From: Janibacter sp. A1S7
GTDB lineage: Bacteria > Actinomycetota > Actinomycetes > Actinomycetales > Dermatophilaceae
Assembly (NCBI RefSeq): GCF_037198315.1
Contig: NZ_CP144913.1
Coordinates: 372,001-436,000, forward strand
Length of the DNA stretch: 64,000 nt
Reading direction: 5' to 3'
Below, piece after piece: positions 1-7,784 of this stretch. The notes beneath the pieces are model-generated. The model did not search any database. It had not been told where the DNA came from and saw only the letters and a list, made by a program, of their open reading frames with translations. How positions within the stretch are numbered: position 1 is the stretch's first letter; each line of letters opens with the position of its first letter. The translations under genes were made by a program, and so were the position numbers.

Positions 1-306
1 TTCGCCGACCTGTTCTCTACCGCCGGGCTGTTCCTAATGGAGCTCGTGCGCCGCCTCGATACCGGTCTGACTGAGGTCATCCCCGACCAAGAGGACAGGC
101 TGCGGCATATCCTCACGTCGCAGATATTCGAGATGAGTCACAGCGAGATCCTGCACCGCATTACCATCGAAGCTGTGTCTGGTGGCCTGCCTGAGCGTCG
201 CGAGTGGATGGAGAGCTCGGGGCACTTTGTGTATGGCGATATCGCTCGCATGAGCACCGAGCAACGACGCCAGATCGTTGACGGAATGTTGACGGAAGGA
301 AGCTGA
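1..306 (+). CDS. Eco57I-like DNA methyltransferase, N-terminal part (partial, open at left edge)
   Basis: The reading frame is open from the first base and ends at TGA 304-306, giving the last 101 residues of a longer protein. It reads FSTAGLFLMELVRRL and, about 30 residues later, ILTSQIFEMSHSEI. This matches the SAM-binding motif I region and the following helix of type IIG/III Eco57I-like methylases, in which this block is followed by the catalytic NPPY block on the same chain. Here the NPPY block lies in the next frame, beginning at a TGATG overlap. The polypeptide is therefore either naturally split and translationally coupled or broken by a frameshift near 303-306. The role would be adenine methylation in a restriction-modification or defence system carried by AICE-1. 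The missing upstream part may hold the nuclease domain. Confidence 0.6.
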   Translation, partial: FADLFSTAGLFLMELVRRLDTGLTEVIPDQEDRLRHILTSQIFEMSHSEILHRITIEAVSGGLPERREWMESSGHFVYGDIARMSTEQRRQIVDGMLTEGS

Positions 307-1355
307 TGATGGGAAAGAAGTTTGACGTCGTGATCGGCAACCCGCCGTATCAGAGTGAGGCCGTTCGTGAGGGTGGTCGAAGCGAGCCGCTCTACCACCT
401 CTTCTTGGATGCCGCATACGAGGTCGGTCAACAGGCGGTCATCATCACGCCCGCACGATTCCTATCCAATGCAGGCCAGACGCCGAAGGCGTGGAACTCC
501 AAGATGCTCGCGGACAAACATCTTCGAGTCGCATACTTCGAACCGGACTCGGGCAAACTCTTTCCTGAAATTACCGACACGATCAAGGGCGGCATCGTCG
601 TCACCCACCGCGACTCGGAACGGATCCTCGGGCCGATCGGTACATTCGCCCGTCACACTGCCCTTGGCGGAGTACTACATAAAGTCGACCGTGCGAGCGT
701 CGCGTCGCTCATGACGGTTGTCTCTGCAAAGGGCGCGTTTCGATATACAAACAAGATGTTCGAAGACTACCCAGATGCATCGGAGATGATCCCAAACGGG
801 AGCAGCAACATGGTTGTTGGCTTCAACACCCTTCCATCTATATGGCATACCGATAGGCCGAACGACGGCCATGTCTACGCGGTCGTGCATGGCCTTGATT
901 CGACGAGGCGTACGTCGCGATACATTCGACGGGACTACATCACTGGACCGGATTCGTTCGACAAGTGGAAGGTAGCAATCGCGAAGGTAAACGGCACGGG
1001 TTCGACCACTGACTTCTTCGGGCTGCCCCTGACGAACCCGTTCGTGCTCAACCCAGGTGTGGGTGTGACGCTTACGTTCATGACGATCGGCGCGTTCGAT
1101 TCGGAGATGGAGGCGAACGCGTGCCTCAAGTATCTAAAGACGAAGTTCGCGCGTGCGATGCTGGGCGTGTTGAAGGTGACTCAGGACAACGCGCGCGGGA
1201 CTTGGAAGCACGTCCCCCTCCAAGACTTCACCAGTAGCTCCGACATTGCTTGGGCGAAGTCGATCCCCGAGATCGACCAGCAGCTCTACGCCAAGTATGG
1301 ACTCGATGCGGACGAGATTTCCTTCATTGAAGAAGAGGTAAAGCCGATGGCATGA
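306..1355 (+). CDS. Eco57I-like DNA methyltransferase, catalytic NPPY part
   Basis: 349 aa. The start overlaps the preceding stop (TGATG). The N-terminus carries FDVVIGNPPYQ, the motif IV catalytic tetrapeptide NPPY of amino-group DNA methyltransferases. It is followed by a PARFLSNAG-like loop and a C-terminal target-recognition-like region. In related Eco57I-type enzymes this segment continues directly from the motif I segment seen in the preceding gene, so the two products probably act as one enzyme or are halves of a broken one. The likely reaction is N6-adenine methylation with S-adenosylmethionine. No nuclease motif is visible in this part. The gene lies next to a PP2C/HTH pair in the cargo region of AICE-1, a usual place for defence genes. 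Confidence 0.75.
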   Translation: MMGKKFDVVIGNPPYQSEAVREGGRSEPLYHLFLDAAYEVGQQAVIITPARFLSNAGQTPKAWNSKMLADKHLRVAYFEPDSGKLFPEITDTIKGGIVVTHRDSERILGPIGTFARHTALGGVLHKVDRASVASLMTVVSAKGAFRYTNKMFEDYPDASEMIPNGSSNMVVGFNTLPSIWHTDRPNDGHVYAVVHGLDSTRRTSRYIRRDYITGPDSFDKWKVAIAKVNGTGSTTDFFGLPLTNPFVLNPGVGVTLTFMTIGAFDSEMEANACLKYLKTKFARAMLGVLKVTQDNARGTWKHVPLQDFTSSSDIAWAKSIPEIDQQLYAKYGLDADEISFIEEEVKPMA

Positions 1356-1398
1356 CTCAAAAGGACCTTGATGGCCACCTGCACCTAACGGGTTGATG

Positions 1399-1436
1399 CC
1401 TCGGAGGGGCGTCGCGCATGGCGCTACCCTCCGAGG
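1399..1436. terminator. Bidirectional hairpin terminator
   Basis: A perfect 10-bp inverted repeat (CCTCGGAGGG at 1399-1408, CCCTCCGAGG at 1427-1436) with an 18-nt loop lies between the convergent methylase and phosphatase genes. No T-run follows, as is common for GC-rich actinobacterial terminators. Confidence 0.65.
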
Positions 1437-1454
1437 AATGCTGCATGGATCAAT

Positions 1455-2276
1455 TTAATCGCCTGAGAGATCAATCACGATTGCCGTCTTGTCGTCATGT
1501 GGCTTGCTGCGTGGCCATTGAGATGCGTTTGAGTCCGCTGCTTCGATCGCATGCGTCGCATGAACGGCGTTATGTGGGCCAATTGCTGCGAAACGGCCCC
1601 ATGTAGGGACGGTCTTGTAGGTGACGCAGGACGCCGCTCCGTCGCTGGCTAACACAATGGCAGTGAGCGTATCTCGCTGGACGGCGATCAGATCCGCCTT
1701 GTTGGCGGCCTTTGGTTCGGCGCCAGCGATCCAGTAGCCCCCGGGCCTGTTCCGCGCCATGGCTTGATGCTCTTGAAGATCCTGCAGGAGAGCTCGGTGT
1801 TCTTCATCGAAGCCGTGTCCCTGGCGGAGCCGCGATCGGTACTCCTTCCGCAGCGACGGGGCGACATCCGCTACCCGTGTGTTGGTGAGGACGGTCTCGT
1901 CTCCCTCGCCGATGAGAGCGACGGTGCTGTCGCCGAGGACGTACGCCTCGACTGTCTCGCTTGACCACCGGGCCAAGGCGATCGTGCTCGTAGGGCAGGT
2001 CTCGGGATCGTCGTGCGCAGATGCCGCAACGTCGATCGCCCTGGCCACGATGTCGGTCGTCGCATCGTCTGGGTTGGACGTGAGCTCCTCAACGAGCGCG
2101 TTCTTGAGCCGCTCTGCGTACCAGCCGCCGTCATGCTCGGGCTGGTCTGTCGCAAACGAGGAAGCCCCATCGAGGACAAACGCCCAATCGTCGCCGTACG
2201 CGTATCGGTCTTGGTTCTTCTCCCCGCCGGCCAGTGTTGCCGCCGAGATTGTCACCTGTGGACTGTCGGTCCCCAC
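1455..2276 (-). CDS. PP2C-family serine/threonine protein phosphatase
   Basis: 273 aa. The N-terminus has NQDRY followed by VLDGAS, the metal-binding aspartates of PP2C (PPM) phosphatases. The central LGDSTVAL block matches the third PP2C motif, ASDGA sits near residue 210, and the C-terminal HDDKTAIVI block supplies the last metal-binding aspartate. The expected activity is Mn/Mg-dependent dephosphorylation of Ser/Thr phosphoproteins. The start overlaps the end of the upstream HTH gene by 25 bp on the same strand, so the two are co-transcribed and probably co-functional. No kinase is visible in the window. In an integrative element such a phosphatase could reset a phospho-signal of the host or of a linked defence system, but that is inference. 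Confidence 0.85.
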   Translation of the reverse strand: MGTDSPQVTISAATLAGGEKNQDRYAYGDDWAFVLDGASSFATDQPEHDGGWYAERLKNALVEELTSNPDDATTDIVARAIDVAASAHDDPETCPTSTIALARWSSETVEAYVLGDSTVALIGEGDETVLTNTRVADVAPSLRKEYRSRLRQGHGFDEEHRALLQDLQEHQAMARNRPGGYWIAGAEPKAANKADLIAVQRDTLTAIVLASDGAASCVTYKTVPTWGRFAAIGPHNAVHATHAIEAADSNASQWPRSKPHDDKTAIVIDLSGD

Positions 2277-3082
2277 ACGGCCTCCTTGCTGGTCGGCGTC
2301 AGCTCCTCGAACTGTGCACGCACGACCATCGAGAAGTCCTTGGTTCCTACTGCATCGTGAAGGCTGCGCAGGTTCTCCGCAACGTACGAGACGGCCCCTA
2401 TGGAGCCGAGAGCGTGGATGCCGGCAATGACGAGAACAGTCTTGCTGCCTCGGGTGACTCTGCCGACGTAGGCAACGTCTTCCCCCTTCGTCCCATCGTC
2501 GAGCGGTGACTCGAATCGCTGGCCGGTGGCGCGCTCCTCGATGACCCAGCGCCCCCCCTCGTCCTCGTAAAAGGAGAGGACTGGGTCGTGGCTGAGGATC
2601 TCCGCTGAGACGTGCGAGGACTTCGGGCCGCAGATCACGACTGCCTCATGGGCCGGGTTCCAGGTCCCATCGATGGGGATCGCGACCGGGCGAACCTCGA
2701 AGGCCAGGTCGCGCAGGACGTCCGTGATGATGCGTGCGGACTCCGCATCTTCCCGAGCCACGAGGCCCTCTGCGCGGTCCGCGCTGTGACGCGTTGGGGT
2801 GGCGACGTCGATCGGACCGACACCGAAGAATGCCCGCTCTGTGGCCGGTGCGTCCTTACGGATCTGGGAGATTCGTCCCCGCGTGAGCCCAAGCTCTGCC
2901 CCGACCGCACTGAAGTTCACACCGCGCTGCTCGACCACCCTGTTGATGGCGTCACGGCGGATGCGCGCGAGCTCGTAGCCACGTTGGCGGTACAGCGCCA
3001 TGAGGTCGCCAGCCATACGTGCTTGCTCAAGAGGGTCTGACTCGCGTCTGACTGCCTCGAAGGGGTCGCTTTCCACAGACAC
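2252..3082 (-). CDS. HTH DNA-binding protein with C-terminal alpha/beta sensor-like domain
   Basis: 276 aa. Residues about 15-80 form a helical N-terminus with a clear helix-turn-helix (FSAVGAELGLTRGRISQI), like the sigma-factor-like HTH proteins of actinomycetes. The C-terminal half, about 140-270, is an alpha/beta domain with VVICGPKSS, YVGRVTRGSKTVLVIAGIHA and LGSIGAVSYV blocks. I recognise it only as a family seen fused to HTH domains in actinobacteria, and its ligand is unknown to me. The gene is first in a two-gene operon with the PP2C phosphatase and is divergent from the Pra/Tra/Rep operon. It could therefore repress or activate the element's transfer and replication genes through the shared intergenic inverted repeats. 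Confidence 0.65.
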   Translation of the reverse strand: MSVESDPFEAVRRESDPLEQARMAGDLMALYRQRGYELARIRRDAINRVVEQRGVNFSAVGAELGLTRGRISQIRKDAPATERAFFGVGPIDVATPTRHSADRAEGLVAREDAESARIITDVLRDLAFEVRPVAIPIDGTWNPAHEAVVICGPKSSHVSAEILSHDPVLSFYEDEGGRWVIEERATGQRFESPLDDGTKGEDVAYVGRVTRGSKTVLVIAGIHALGSIGAVSYVAENLRSLHDAVGTKDFSMVVRAQFEELTPTSKEAVWGPTVHR

Positions 3083-3131
3083 AGTTTAGAAGGTCTTGAC
3101 GAGCTGGCCAGCATGACTCTACCTTGAACTC

Positions 3132-3172
3132 AGGCCCTTTGTTTAGGGCCTCTAAGCGCACCTAGTGCTTAG
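3132..3172. promoter_or_regulatory. Inverted repeats in divergent promoter of AICE-1
   Basis: Two dyads lie between the divergent HTH gene and the Pra gene: AGGCCC/GGGCCT (3132-3137, 3146-3151), and a longer near-perfect one centred on CTA in which CTAAG-C-GCAC (3152-3161) pairs with GTGC-TTAG (3165-3172). They are placed where a regulator could control the transfer/replication operon. The bound protein is unproven. Confidence 0.4.
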
Positions 3173-3194
3173 GCCTACTACACAGGAGGTTGTC

Positions 3195-3632
3195 ATGGCT
3201 GTTAGCCGTCGCATGGAGGTTGTGTTCGGATCGGTGTTCCCCGCTGGGGCATACCTCGTCGGTGACGTCGAGCCGGTGCAGGACTACAAGCAGGAGAAGC
3301 GCCCCGACGGATCGCGTCCACAGCAGGTGGACCCCGACACAGGTGAGCTCATCTGGACCGTCCCGGTCCTCGACGCCGACCCGGAGGCCCGCAAGAACGA
3401 GAAGACGATCAACGTCAAGATCTCCGCCCGCCAGCAGCCCGTACCCCCGGCTAACCCGGATGGACTGCCCTTCATCCCGGTTGAGTTCGAGGGGCTGACA
3501 CTCACGCCGTGGGTCGACGACAACGGGCAGTTTCCGCGGTTGGCGTGGTCGTATCGGGCCAAGGGCATGACGGCTCCTGGCAAGTCGTCCAAGGGCTCTG
3601 CCGCTGGCCGGTCGGAGTCGGCGGCTGCGTGA
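3195..3632 (+). CDS. Pra-like plasmid replication/integration/excision activator
   Basis: 145 aa. The start at 3195 follows a strong AGGAGG (3184-3189) 5 bases upstream. An upstream in-frame start at 3165 is rejected because it has no ribosome site. The protein resembles the small activators encoded just before the FtsK-like gene in pSAM2-type elements (Pra), which switch on replication and excision. Recognisable blocks are MEVVFGSVFPAGAYLVGDVE near the N-terminus and GLPFIPVEFEGLTLTPWVD near residue 100. The C-terminus is low-complexity Lys/Ser/Ala. The stop overlaps the next start (TGATG), so the two are translationally coupled. Assignment rests on sequence resemblance plus position, not on a defined domain. 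Confidence 0.65.
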   Translation: MAVSRRMEVVFGSVFPAGAYLVGDVEPVQDYKQEKRPDGSRPQQVDPDTGELIWTVPVLDADPEARKNEKTINVKISARQQPVPPANPDGLPFIPVEFEGLTLTPWVDDNGQFPRLAWSYRAKGMTAPGKSSKGSAAGRSESAAA

Positions 3633-5083
3633 TGACCGTTCTAGGTGCTTGGGGAGGCCGCCTGATCCGTGGGCTGATGCTTACGGGTCGGGCGGCTACC
3701 CCTGCGGTCTGGCGTCTCCTCGTCCTGTGGCTGGCCCTGTGTGTCCTTGCTCGCGTGGTGGAGTTGCTGCCGGCAGAAGTGCACTTCGAGGTCTTGCCGC
3801 TGGGCGGGTGGGATACGACTGTGCTCGCGCCATGGGCAGAGCTGTTCGACACCAGTGCCACGTTCCTGCTCTGGTCCGTCGTGGCTCTGGTTGGGGTCGT
3901 GTTGGTCCTCTCGGTCTGGCTACCCGATTCGGTCTCGGCATGGATCGGTCGACGGTATGTGCGTCGGTCCTTCATTGACGTCGCTCGTTCCTCGGGTCTG
4001 TCCGAGCGCGTGGATGAAGGGGGTGAGACTACGTGGCTTGATCCTCGCCTCCTGCGGGTGACCTCGCAGGGTGGGGTGGTCGTGGCTCGCGTCCGGGCTC
4101 GCCGCGGTCAGTCCTCGGCAGATCTCCTCGCCGGGGCGGAGAGGTTGGCGGCCGGCGTGGACGCTGTGGCCTTTCGGTCATCGGTCGTTTCACCATCGGT
4201 GGTTGAGGTCCGGCTGACGATGCTGGACGCCCTGGCCGCTCCGACGATGGCCGCCTTGCCAGCTGGTCGACCGACGGGGACGAAACTCGAGGAAGTCGAC
4301 GTCGGGCGCGACGAGTCGGGGATGCCCTGGCGACTGTCGCTCGTCGGGAAGCACACCCTCGTCGCGGGGCGCTCGGGTGCCGGGAAGGGGTCGATCCTCT
4401 GGGGTTCTGTCGCCTCCCTCGCCCCGTGGATCGCCCAGGACACGGTCCGAGTGCATGGGGTGGACCTCAAGCGCGGCGTCGAGATCGCCATGGGTGACGG
4501 TCTGATGTACCGCACCGCCTACCGCCCCGAGCAGGCCTTGGTCGTCCTTCGCGACCTGCTGACGATTATCGACGAGCGGGCCGCACGGATGGTGGGCCAG
4601 TCACGACTTCACGAGGCGAAGCCCGGTGATCCGCTCCACCTCCTCGTCATCGATGAGCTCGCCGCCCTGACCGCCTACGCGGACGCCGAGGTCAAGAAGG
4701 AGGGAAACCGCCTTCTCGCCGAGATCTTGACGCAGGGACGCGCGATGGGTGTCGTCGTGGTGGCCTGTGTGCAGGACCCCAAGAAGGAGACCGTTCCCGC
4801 ACGCGGCCTGTTCACACAGACGATCGCGCTTCGCCTCGCATCGGCCGATGAGGTCCGGATGGTCCTTGGGCAGGGAATGAGCGAGGAAGCACCGGCCCAC
4901 CGCATCCCGACCGACATGCCCGGCACGGGCTATCTCGTCACCGAGGAGGGTTCGGCAGCTCGGGTCCGGGCGCACTTCTGGTCGGACGAGCTGATCAGGG
5001 CCACGGCTGCCCACTTCCCGACGGTTGAGCGGTGGGTGCCTCCGCTGGAGGAGTCGGCGGCGGCCGGCGTGCACTTCGGCTAG
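3632..5083 (+). CDS. FtsK/SpoIIIE-type conjugal DNA translocase (TraSA-like)
   Basis: 483 aa. The start at 3632 overlaps the Pra stop. Two N-terminal transmembrane segments (about residues 25-45 and 75-100) precede a cytosolic motor domain. Walker A is GRSGAGKGS near residue 250, Walker B is LLVIDEL near 340, and a QGRAMG block follows, as in FtsK/SpoIIIE ATPases. In pSAM2-type AICEs one such hexameric pump moves double-stranded DNA between mycelial or cell compartments without a relaxosome, so this single gene is the element's transfer apparatus. Its size and its place between Pra and the Rep/Xis/Int genes fit TraSA. No clear winged-helix gamma domain is visible at the C-terminus. Confidence 0.88.
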   Translation: MTVLGAWGGRLIRGLMLTGRAATPAVWRLLVLWLALCVLARVVELLPAEVHFEVLPLGGWDTTVLAPWAELFDTSATFLLWSVVALVGVVLVLSVWLPDSVSAWIGRRYVRRSFIDVARSSGLSERVDEGGETTWLDPRLLRVTSQGGVVVARVRARRGQSSADLLAGAERLAAGVDAVAFRSSVVSPSVVEVRLTMLDALAAPTMAALPAGRPTGTKLEEVDVGRDESGMPWRLSLVGKHTLVAGRSGAGKGSILWGSVASLAPWIAQDTVRVHGVDLKRGVEIAMGDGLMYRTAYRPEQALVVLRDLLTIIDERAARMVGQSRLHEAKPGDPLHLLVIDELAALTAYADAEVKKEGNRLLAEILTQGRAMGVVVVACVQDPKKETVPARGLFTQTIALRLASADEVRMVLGQGMSEEAPAHRIPTDMPGTGYLVTEEGSAARVRAHFWSDELIRATAAHFPTVERWVPPLEESAAAGVHFG

Positions 5084-5219
5084 GGCACTCGAGATCAAGA
5101 CGTGGCCAGAAACGACGGGGGCGAAGCTCCGCGACCTCGTGAACGGCGGCCGCGGTCGCCTCGCAAGAAGACCACGAGCAACGAGACAACGAACGTCATT
5201 GCACTGGGAGGAGTTCGTG

Positions 5220-5534
5220 ATGGTGCCGAATGAGAGGACACGCGCCGCGACTCGCACGCTGGCGACGCTCAACACCCACGGGGCATGTGTGGGTCACCCG
5301 CACCCCGACTGGTGGTTTCCCGAGCGCGGCAAGGACGACACGCACAAGGCGATGCAGGTGTGCGCCTCATGTCCCGTCCGGAAGATGTGCCGGGAGTACG
5401 CGAAGACGTGGCACGACGTGGGCGTGTGGGGTGGGAGCACCGCCGATGAGCGGGAAGAGCTGCACCTGGTCGCCCTTCCCAAGGGGTGGGCCGGCATGAC
5501 GCTGCCCGGTCTCGAGCTGGGTGAGACCGCATGA
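5220..5534 (+). CDS. WhiB-like Fe-S transcription factor
   Basis: 104 aa from ATG 5220, preceded by GGGAGGAG (5206-5213) at a 6-base spacing. A longer in-frame extension upstream lacks a ribosome site. It has the Wbl signature: a first Cys in HGACVGHP, then CASCPVRKMC (CxxCxxxxxC), then the GVWGG turn followed by an acidic/basic tail. Wbl proteins bind a [4Fe-4S] cluster through four Cys and act with the principal sigma factor. Phages and integrative elements often encode their own. Lying directly after the translocase gene in the transfer/replication operon, it probably tunes the expression of the element or the host response to it. The stop overlaps the next start by 4 bp. Confidence 0.85.
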   Translation: MVPNERTRAATRTLATLNTHGACVGHPHPDWWFPERGKDDTHKAMQVCASCPVRKMCREYAKTWHDVGVWGGSTADEREELHLVALPKGWAGMTLPGLELGETA

Positions 5535-5794
5535 GTTGGATGCTGGCCCTCGCGCCCTCCCAGGTCCTCCCTCTTCGCTCGGCCGTGGGTCGAGGTGCTG
5601 CGGTTGCCTGCGACGAGTGCGGCACAGTCTTCGTCCGCCGCATTGACGCTCGCGTGATCTTCCCGACGACCTCGGACGCCATCGCAGCGGCCACAACCTT
5701 CTGTGAGGGCTGGTCATACGTCATCGGGGATGGCCGAGATCACCTCGTGTGTGTTGATTGCGTGACCACGCGCTCGACTGTGGGGGAGTTCTGA
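5531..5794 (+). CDS. Small protein with CxxC pairs, unknown function
   Basis: 87 aa. It starts in a 4-bp ATGA overlap with the WhiB-like gene and ends in a TGATG overlap with the next, so it is a genuine member of the operon. CDEC near residue 28 and CVDC near residue 76 could bind a zinc ion. No named family is recognised. Small Cys proteins of this kind commonly sit between tra and rep in AICEs, but their role is unknown. Confidence 0.6.
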   Translation: MSWMLALAPSQVLPLRSAVGRGAAVACDECGTVFVRRIDARVIFPTTSDAIAAATTFCEGWSYVIGDGRDHLVCVDCVTTRSTVGEF

Positions 5795-6015
5795 TGGGAC
5801 GGAGTGCGCCGATCTCCGGCATTGACGCCGAAGCGCGTCGTCTCATCCGTGGCTACGGCCTCACGGTGCGTCAGTACGTGCAGCACTTCCGTGGAGACCT
5901 GACGAGGTGGCCGGGTGATTCGTGCGGGTGTCCCGACGACCGGTGCCGTGGCTACCACCACGCGGAGGATGACCCTTGCGGCTGCTTGCCGGCCCTGCTC
6001 GAGGACCTGACGTGA
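5794..6015 (+). CDS. Small Cys/His-rich hypothetical protein
   Basis: 73 aa, starting at ATG 5794 within the preceding stop (TGATG) and ending in a GTGA overlap with the rep gene. The C-terminal half holds CGCPDDRCRGYHHAEDDPCG, a Cys/His cluster suited to metal binding. The N-terminal half (about residues 10-40) looks helical with RLIRGYGLTVRQYVQHF. I recognise no family. The tight overlaps on both sides argue for co-translation with rep. Confidence 0.6.
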   Translation: MGRSAPISGIDAEARRLIRGYGLTVRQYVQHFRGDLTRWPGDSCGCPDDRCRGYHHAEDDPCGCLPALLEDLT

Positions 6016-7532
6016 GCCGCCCGCGAGGACACAGCCACCCGGCACTGAAGCGCCAAGAGGGGCTGAGCAATCTGACCGATCGGTCGGTGGAAGCGGTCCG
6101 GCAGCTGCTCGCCCGCGGCGATCTGGACAAGTTCACTCATGCTGCTAGCCGGGTCGGATTCTGCCAGCGTCCAATTCGTCTCCATGGCCAGTCGGCCACC
6201 ATCGATGCCAGGACGGGCGAAGTCTCGTCGACGTTCTCCTCTGACGAAGCCCCTCTCGGCGTGCTGCTCACTAGGTGCGGGAATCGCCGGGAATCGGTGT
6301 GCACATCGTGCTCACGGGTTTATGCCCGCGACACCTTCGAGATGATCCGGTGCGGGTTGGAGGGCGGGAAGGGAGTCCCCGAGCGGGTCGCAGAGAACCC
6401 TCTTGCCTTTGTGACGGTGACCGCCCCGTCATTCGGTCCGGTGCACTCCACTCGCGGAGGCCGGCTCTGTCATCCCCGAGGGCAGGAGACCTGCAGGCAC
6501 GGCCGATCGATGTCGTGCACTACGCGGCACGAGAAGGACGACGCCGTGGTCGGGTCACCGATCTGCTCCGAGTGCTACGACTACCGCGGGCACGTCGTCT
6601 GGCAGTACCACGCCCCCGAACTATGGCGGCGGGCGATTCAGGACGTCAGCCGCCAGCTCGCTGCCTTGCTCGGTGTCCCGTCCTCGAGAGTGTCGAAGAT
6701 CGTCTCCCGGCAGTACGGGCGAACCGCTGAGATGCAGGCCCGGGGTGCGGTCCACTTTCACGCGTTGTTCCGGCTGGACGGCCCGTCGTCGGAGGGCCTT
6801 GGTGCCGCGTGCGGTGTCGGGGTCGACGTGATGGTCGAGGCCATCGAGGCGGCCTTCGCCAGAGCCCAGGTCGTCGCACCCCCGACCTTCGACGGTGACC
6901 GCTCACGGGTCCTGCGATGCGGTGAACAGATCGACATTCGCGTGGTGCGAGAGGGGACACGTACCGACGACCCGGACGCCCCAATTACTGGGGAGCAGGT
7001 CGCGGCCTATTTGGCCAAGTACTCCACCAAGGACACATCATTGGCTGTTCCCGACGGTGCGCACGTACACCGGATCAAAGAGACGTGTGCCCAGGTCCAC
7101 GAAGAGGCGATGCTGCGGGCCGAGCAACGTCGAGCCGGCGAAGACCCCGCGGTTCCGCTGGACGCCGAAGGCCGGGACCACTACGCGCTGATCGGCAAGT
7201 GGACGAAGGAGCTCGGCTATCGCGGTCACTACTCGTCGAAGTCGCGGTGCTACAGCGTGACCTACCGGAGTCTGCGCCGCCGCCGGGCGCGATTCCAGAG
7301 AGTCATGCAAGACGAGACAGAACGGGCGAAGAGGGCCGGGAAGCCGGTCGACCTCGAGGCGGTCGAGAAGACATTGCGGGTAGAGGCCGAGGACTCCGAG
7401 ACGACGCTCGTCGTTGGCATGTGGGAGTTCGTCGGCGCCGGATGGTCGAACGAAGGCGAGGTCGAGATCGCAACGGCCGCTGCAGCTCGGGCACGCGAGT
7501 ACGCGCAATTGAAGGCTTCAGGGCTCCAGTGA
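6012..7532 (+). CDS. RepSA-type replication initiator (HUH-like)
   Basis: 506 aa from GTG 6012, overlapping the previous stop. It resembles the replication initiators of pSAM2-type elements, which drive rolling-circle-like replication of the excised circle. A zinc-type Cys block (CGNRRESVCTSCSRVYARD) lies near residue 90-110 and a second (CSECYDY) near 190. The metal-binding HxH motif is VHFHALFRLDG near residue 250, and the Tyr-containing motif VAAYLAKYSTK near 333, the expected catalytic tyrosine region. A paralogue occupies the other island at 27492-29030 with the same motifs. The gene sits between small accessory genes and xis-int, the standard AICE order. Confidence 0.85.
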   Translation: MSRPRGHSHPALKRQEGLSNLTDRSVEAVRQLLARGDLDKFTHAASRVGFCQRPIRLHGQSATIDARTGEVSSTFSSDEAPLGVLLTRCGNRRESVCTSCSRVYARDTFEMIRCGLEGGKGVPERVAENPLAFVTVTAPSFGPVHSTRGGRLCHPRGQETCRHGRSMSCTTRHEKDDAVVGSPICSECYDYRGHVVWQYHAPELWRRAIQDVSRQLAALLGVPSSRVSKIVSRQYGRTAEMQARGAVHFHALFRLDGPSSEGLGAACGVGVDVMVEAIEAAFARAQVVAPPTFDGDRSRVLRCGEQIDIRVVREGTRTDDPDAPITGEQVAAYLAKYSTKDTSLAVPDGAHVHRIKETCAQVHEEAMLRAEQRRAGEDPAVPLDAEGRDHYALIGKWTKELGYRGHYSSKSRCYSVTYRSLRRRRARFQRVMQDETERAKRAGKPVDLEAVEKTLRVEAEDSETTLVVGMWEFVGAGWSNEGEVEIATAAAARAREYAQLKASGLQ

Positions 7533-7577
7533 CAGGAATGAGCGTGACAACTGCAACTCAAGGGATGAGTGAGGACC

Positions 7578-7784
7578 ATGGATGAGACAACCACCGTGAC
7601 GTTTCCGCAGTTCATGACGGTGCAGGAGGTGGCGAAGCTGCTGCAGGTTCCGGTGTCGACGGTGTACCACTGGGCCGCGTACGGCGAGGGCCCGCCGTCC
7701 TTCAAGGTGGGAAAGCACCGCCGGTTCAAGGCGTCTGCGGTCGCTGAGTGGATAGAAACCGCAGAGGCTCGGGGTGTCGCGTGA
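7578..7784 (+). CDS. xis: Excisionase (MerR-like HTH)
   Basis: 68 aa. The start at ATG 7578 follows GAGTGAGGA. It reads MTVQEVAKLLQVPVSTVYHWAAYG then HRRFKASAVAEWIE, the winged HTH seen in small excisionases (Xis/HTH_17). It bends attachment-site DNA so that the integrase excises the element. The stop overlaps the integrase start (GTGA), the usual xis-int coupling. Confidence 0.85.
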   Translation: MDETTTVTFPQFMTVQEVAKLLQVPVSTVYHWAAYGEGPPSFKVGKHRRFKASAVAEWIETAEARGVA

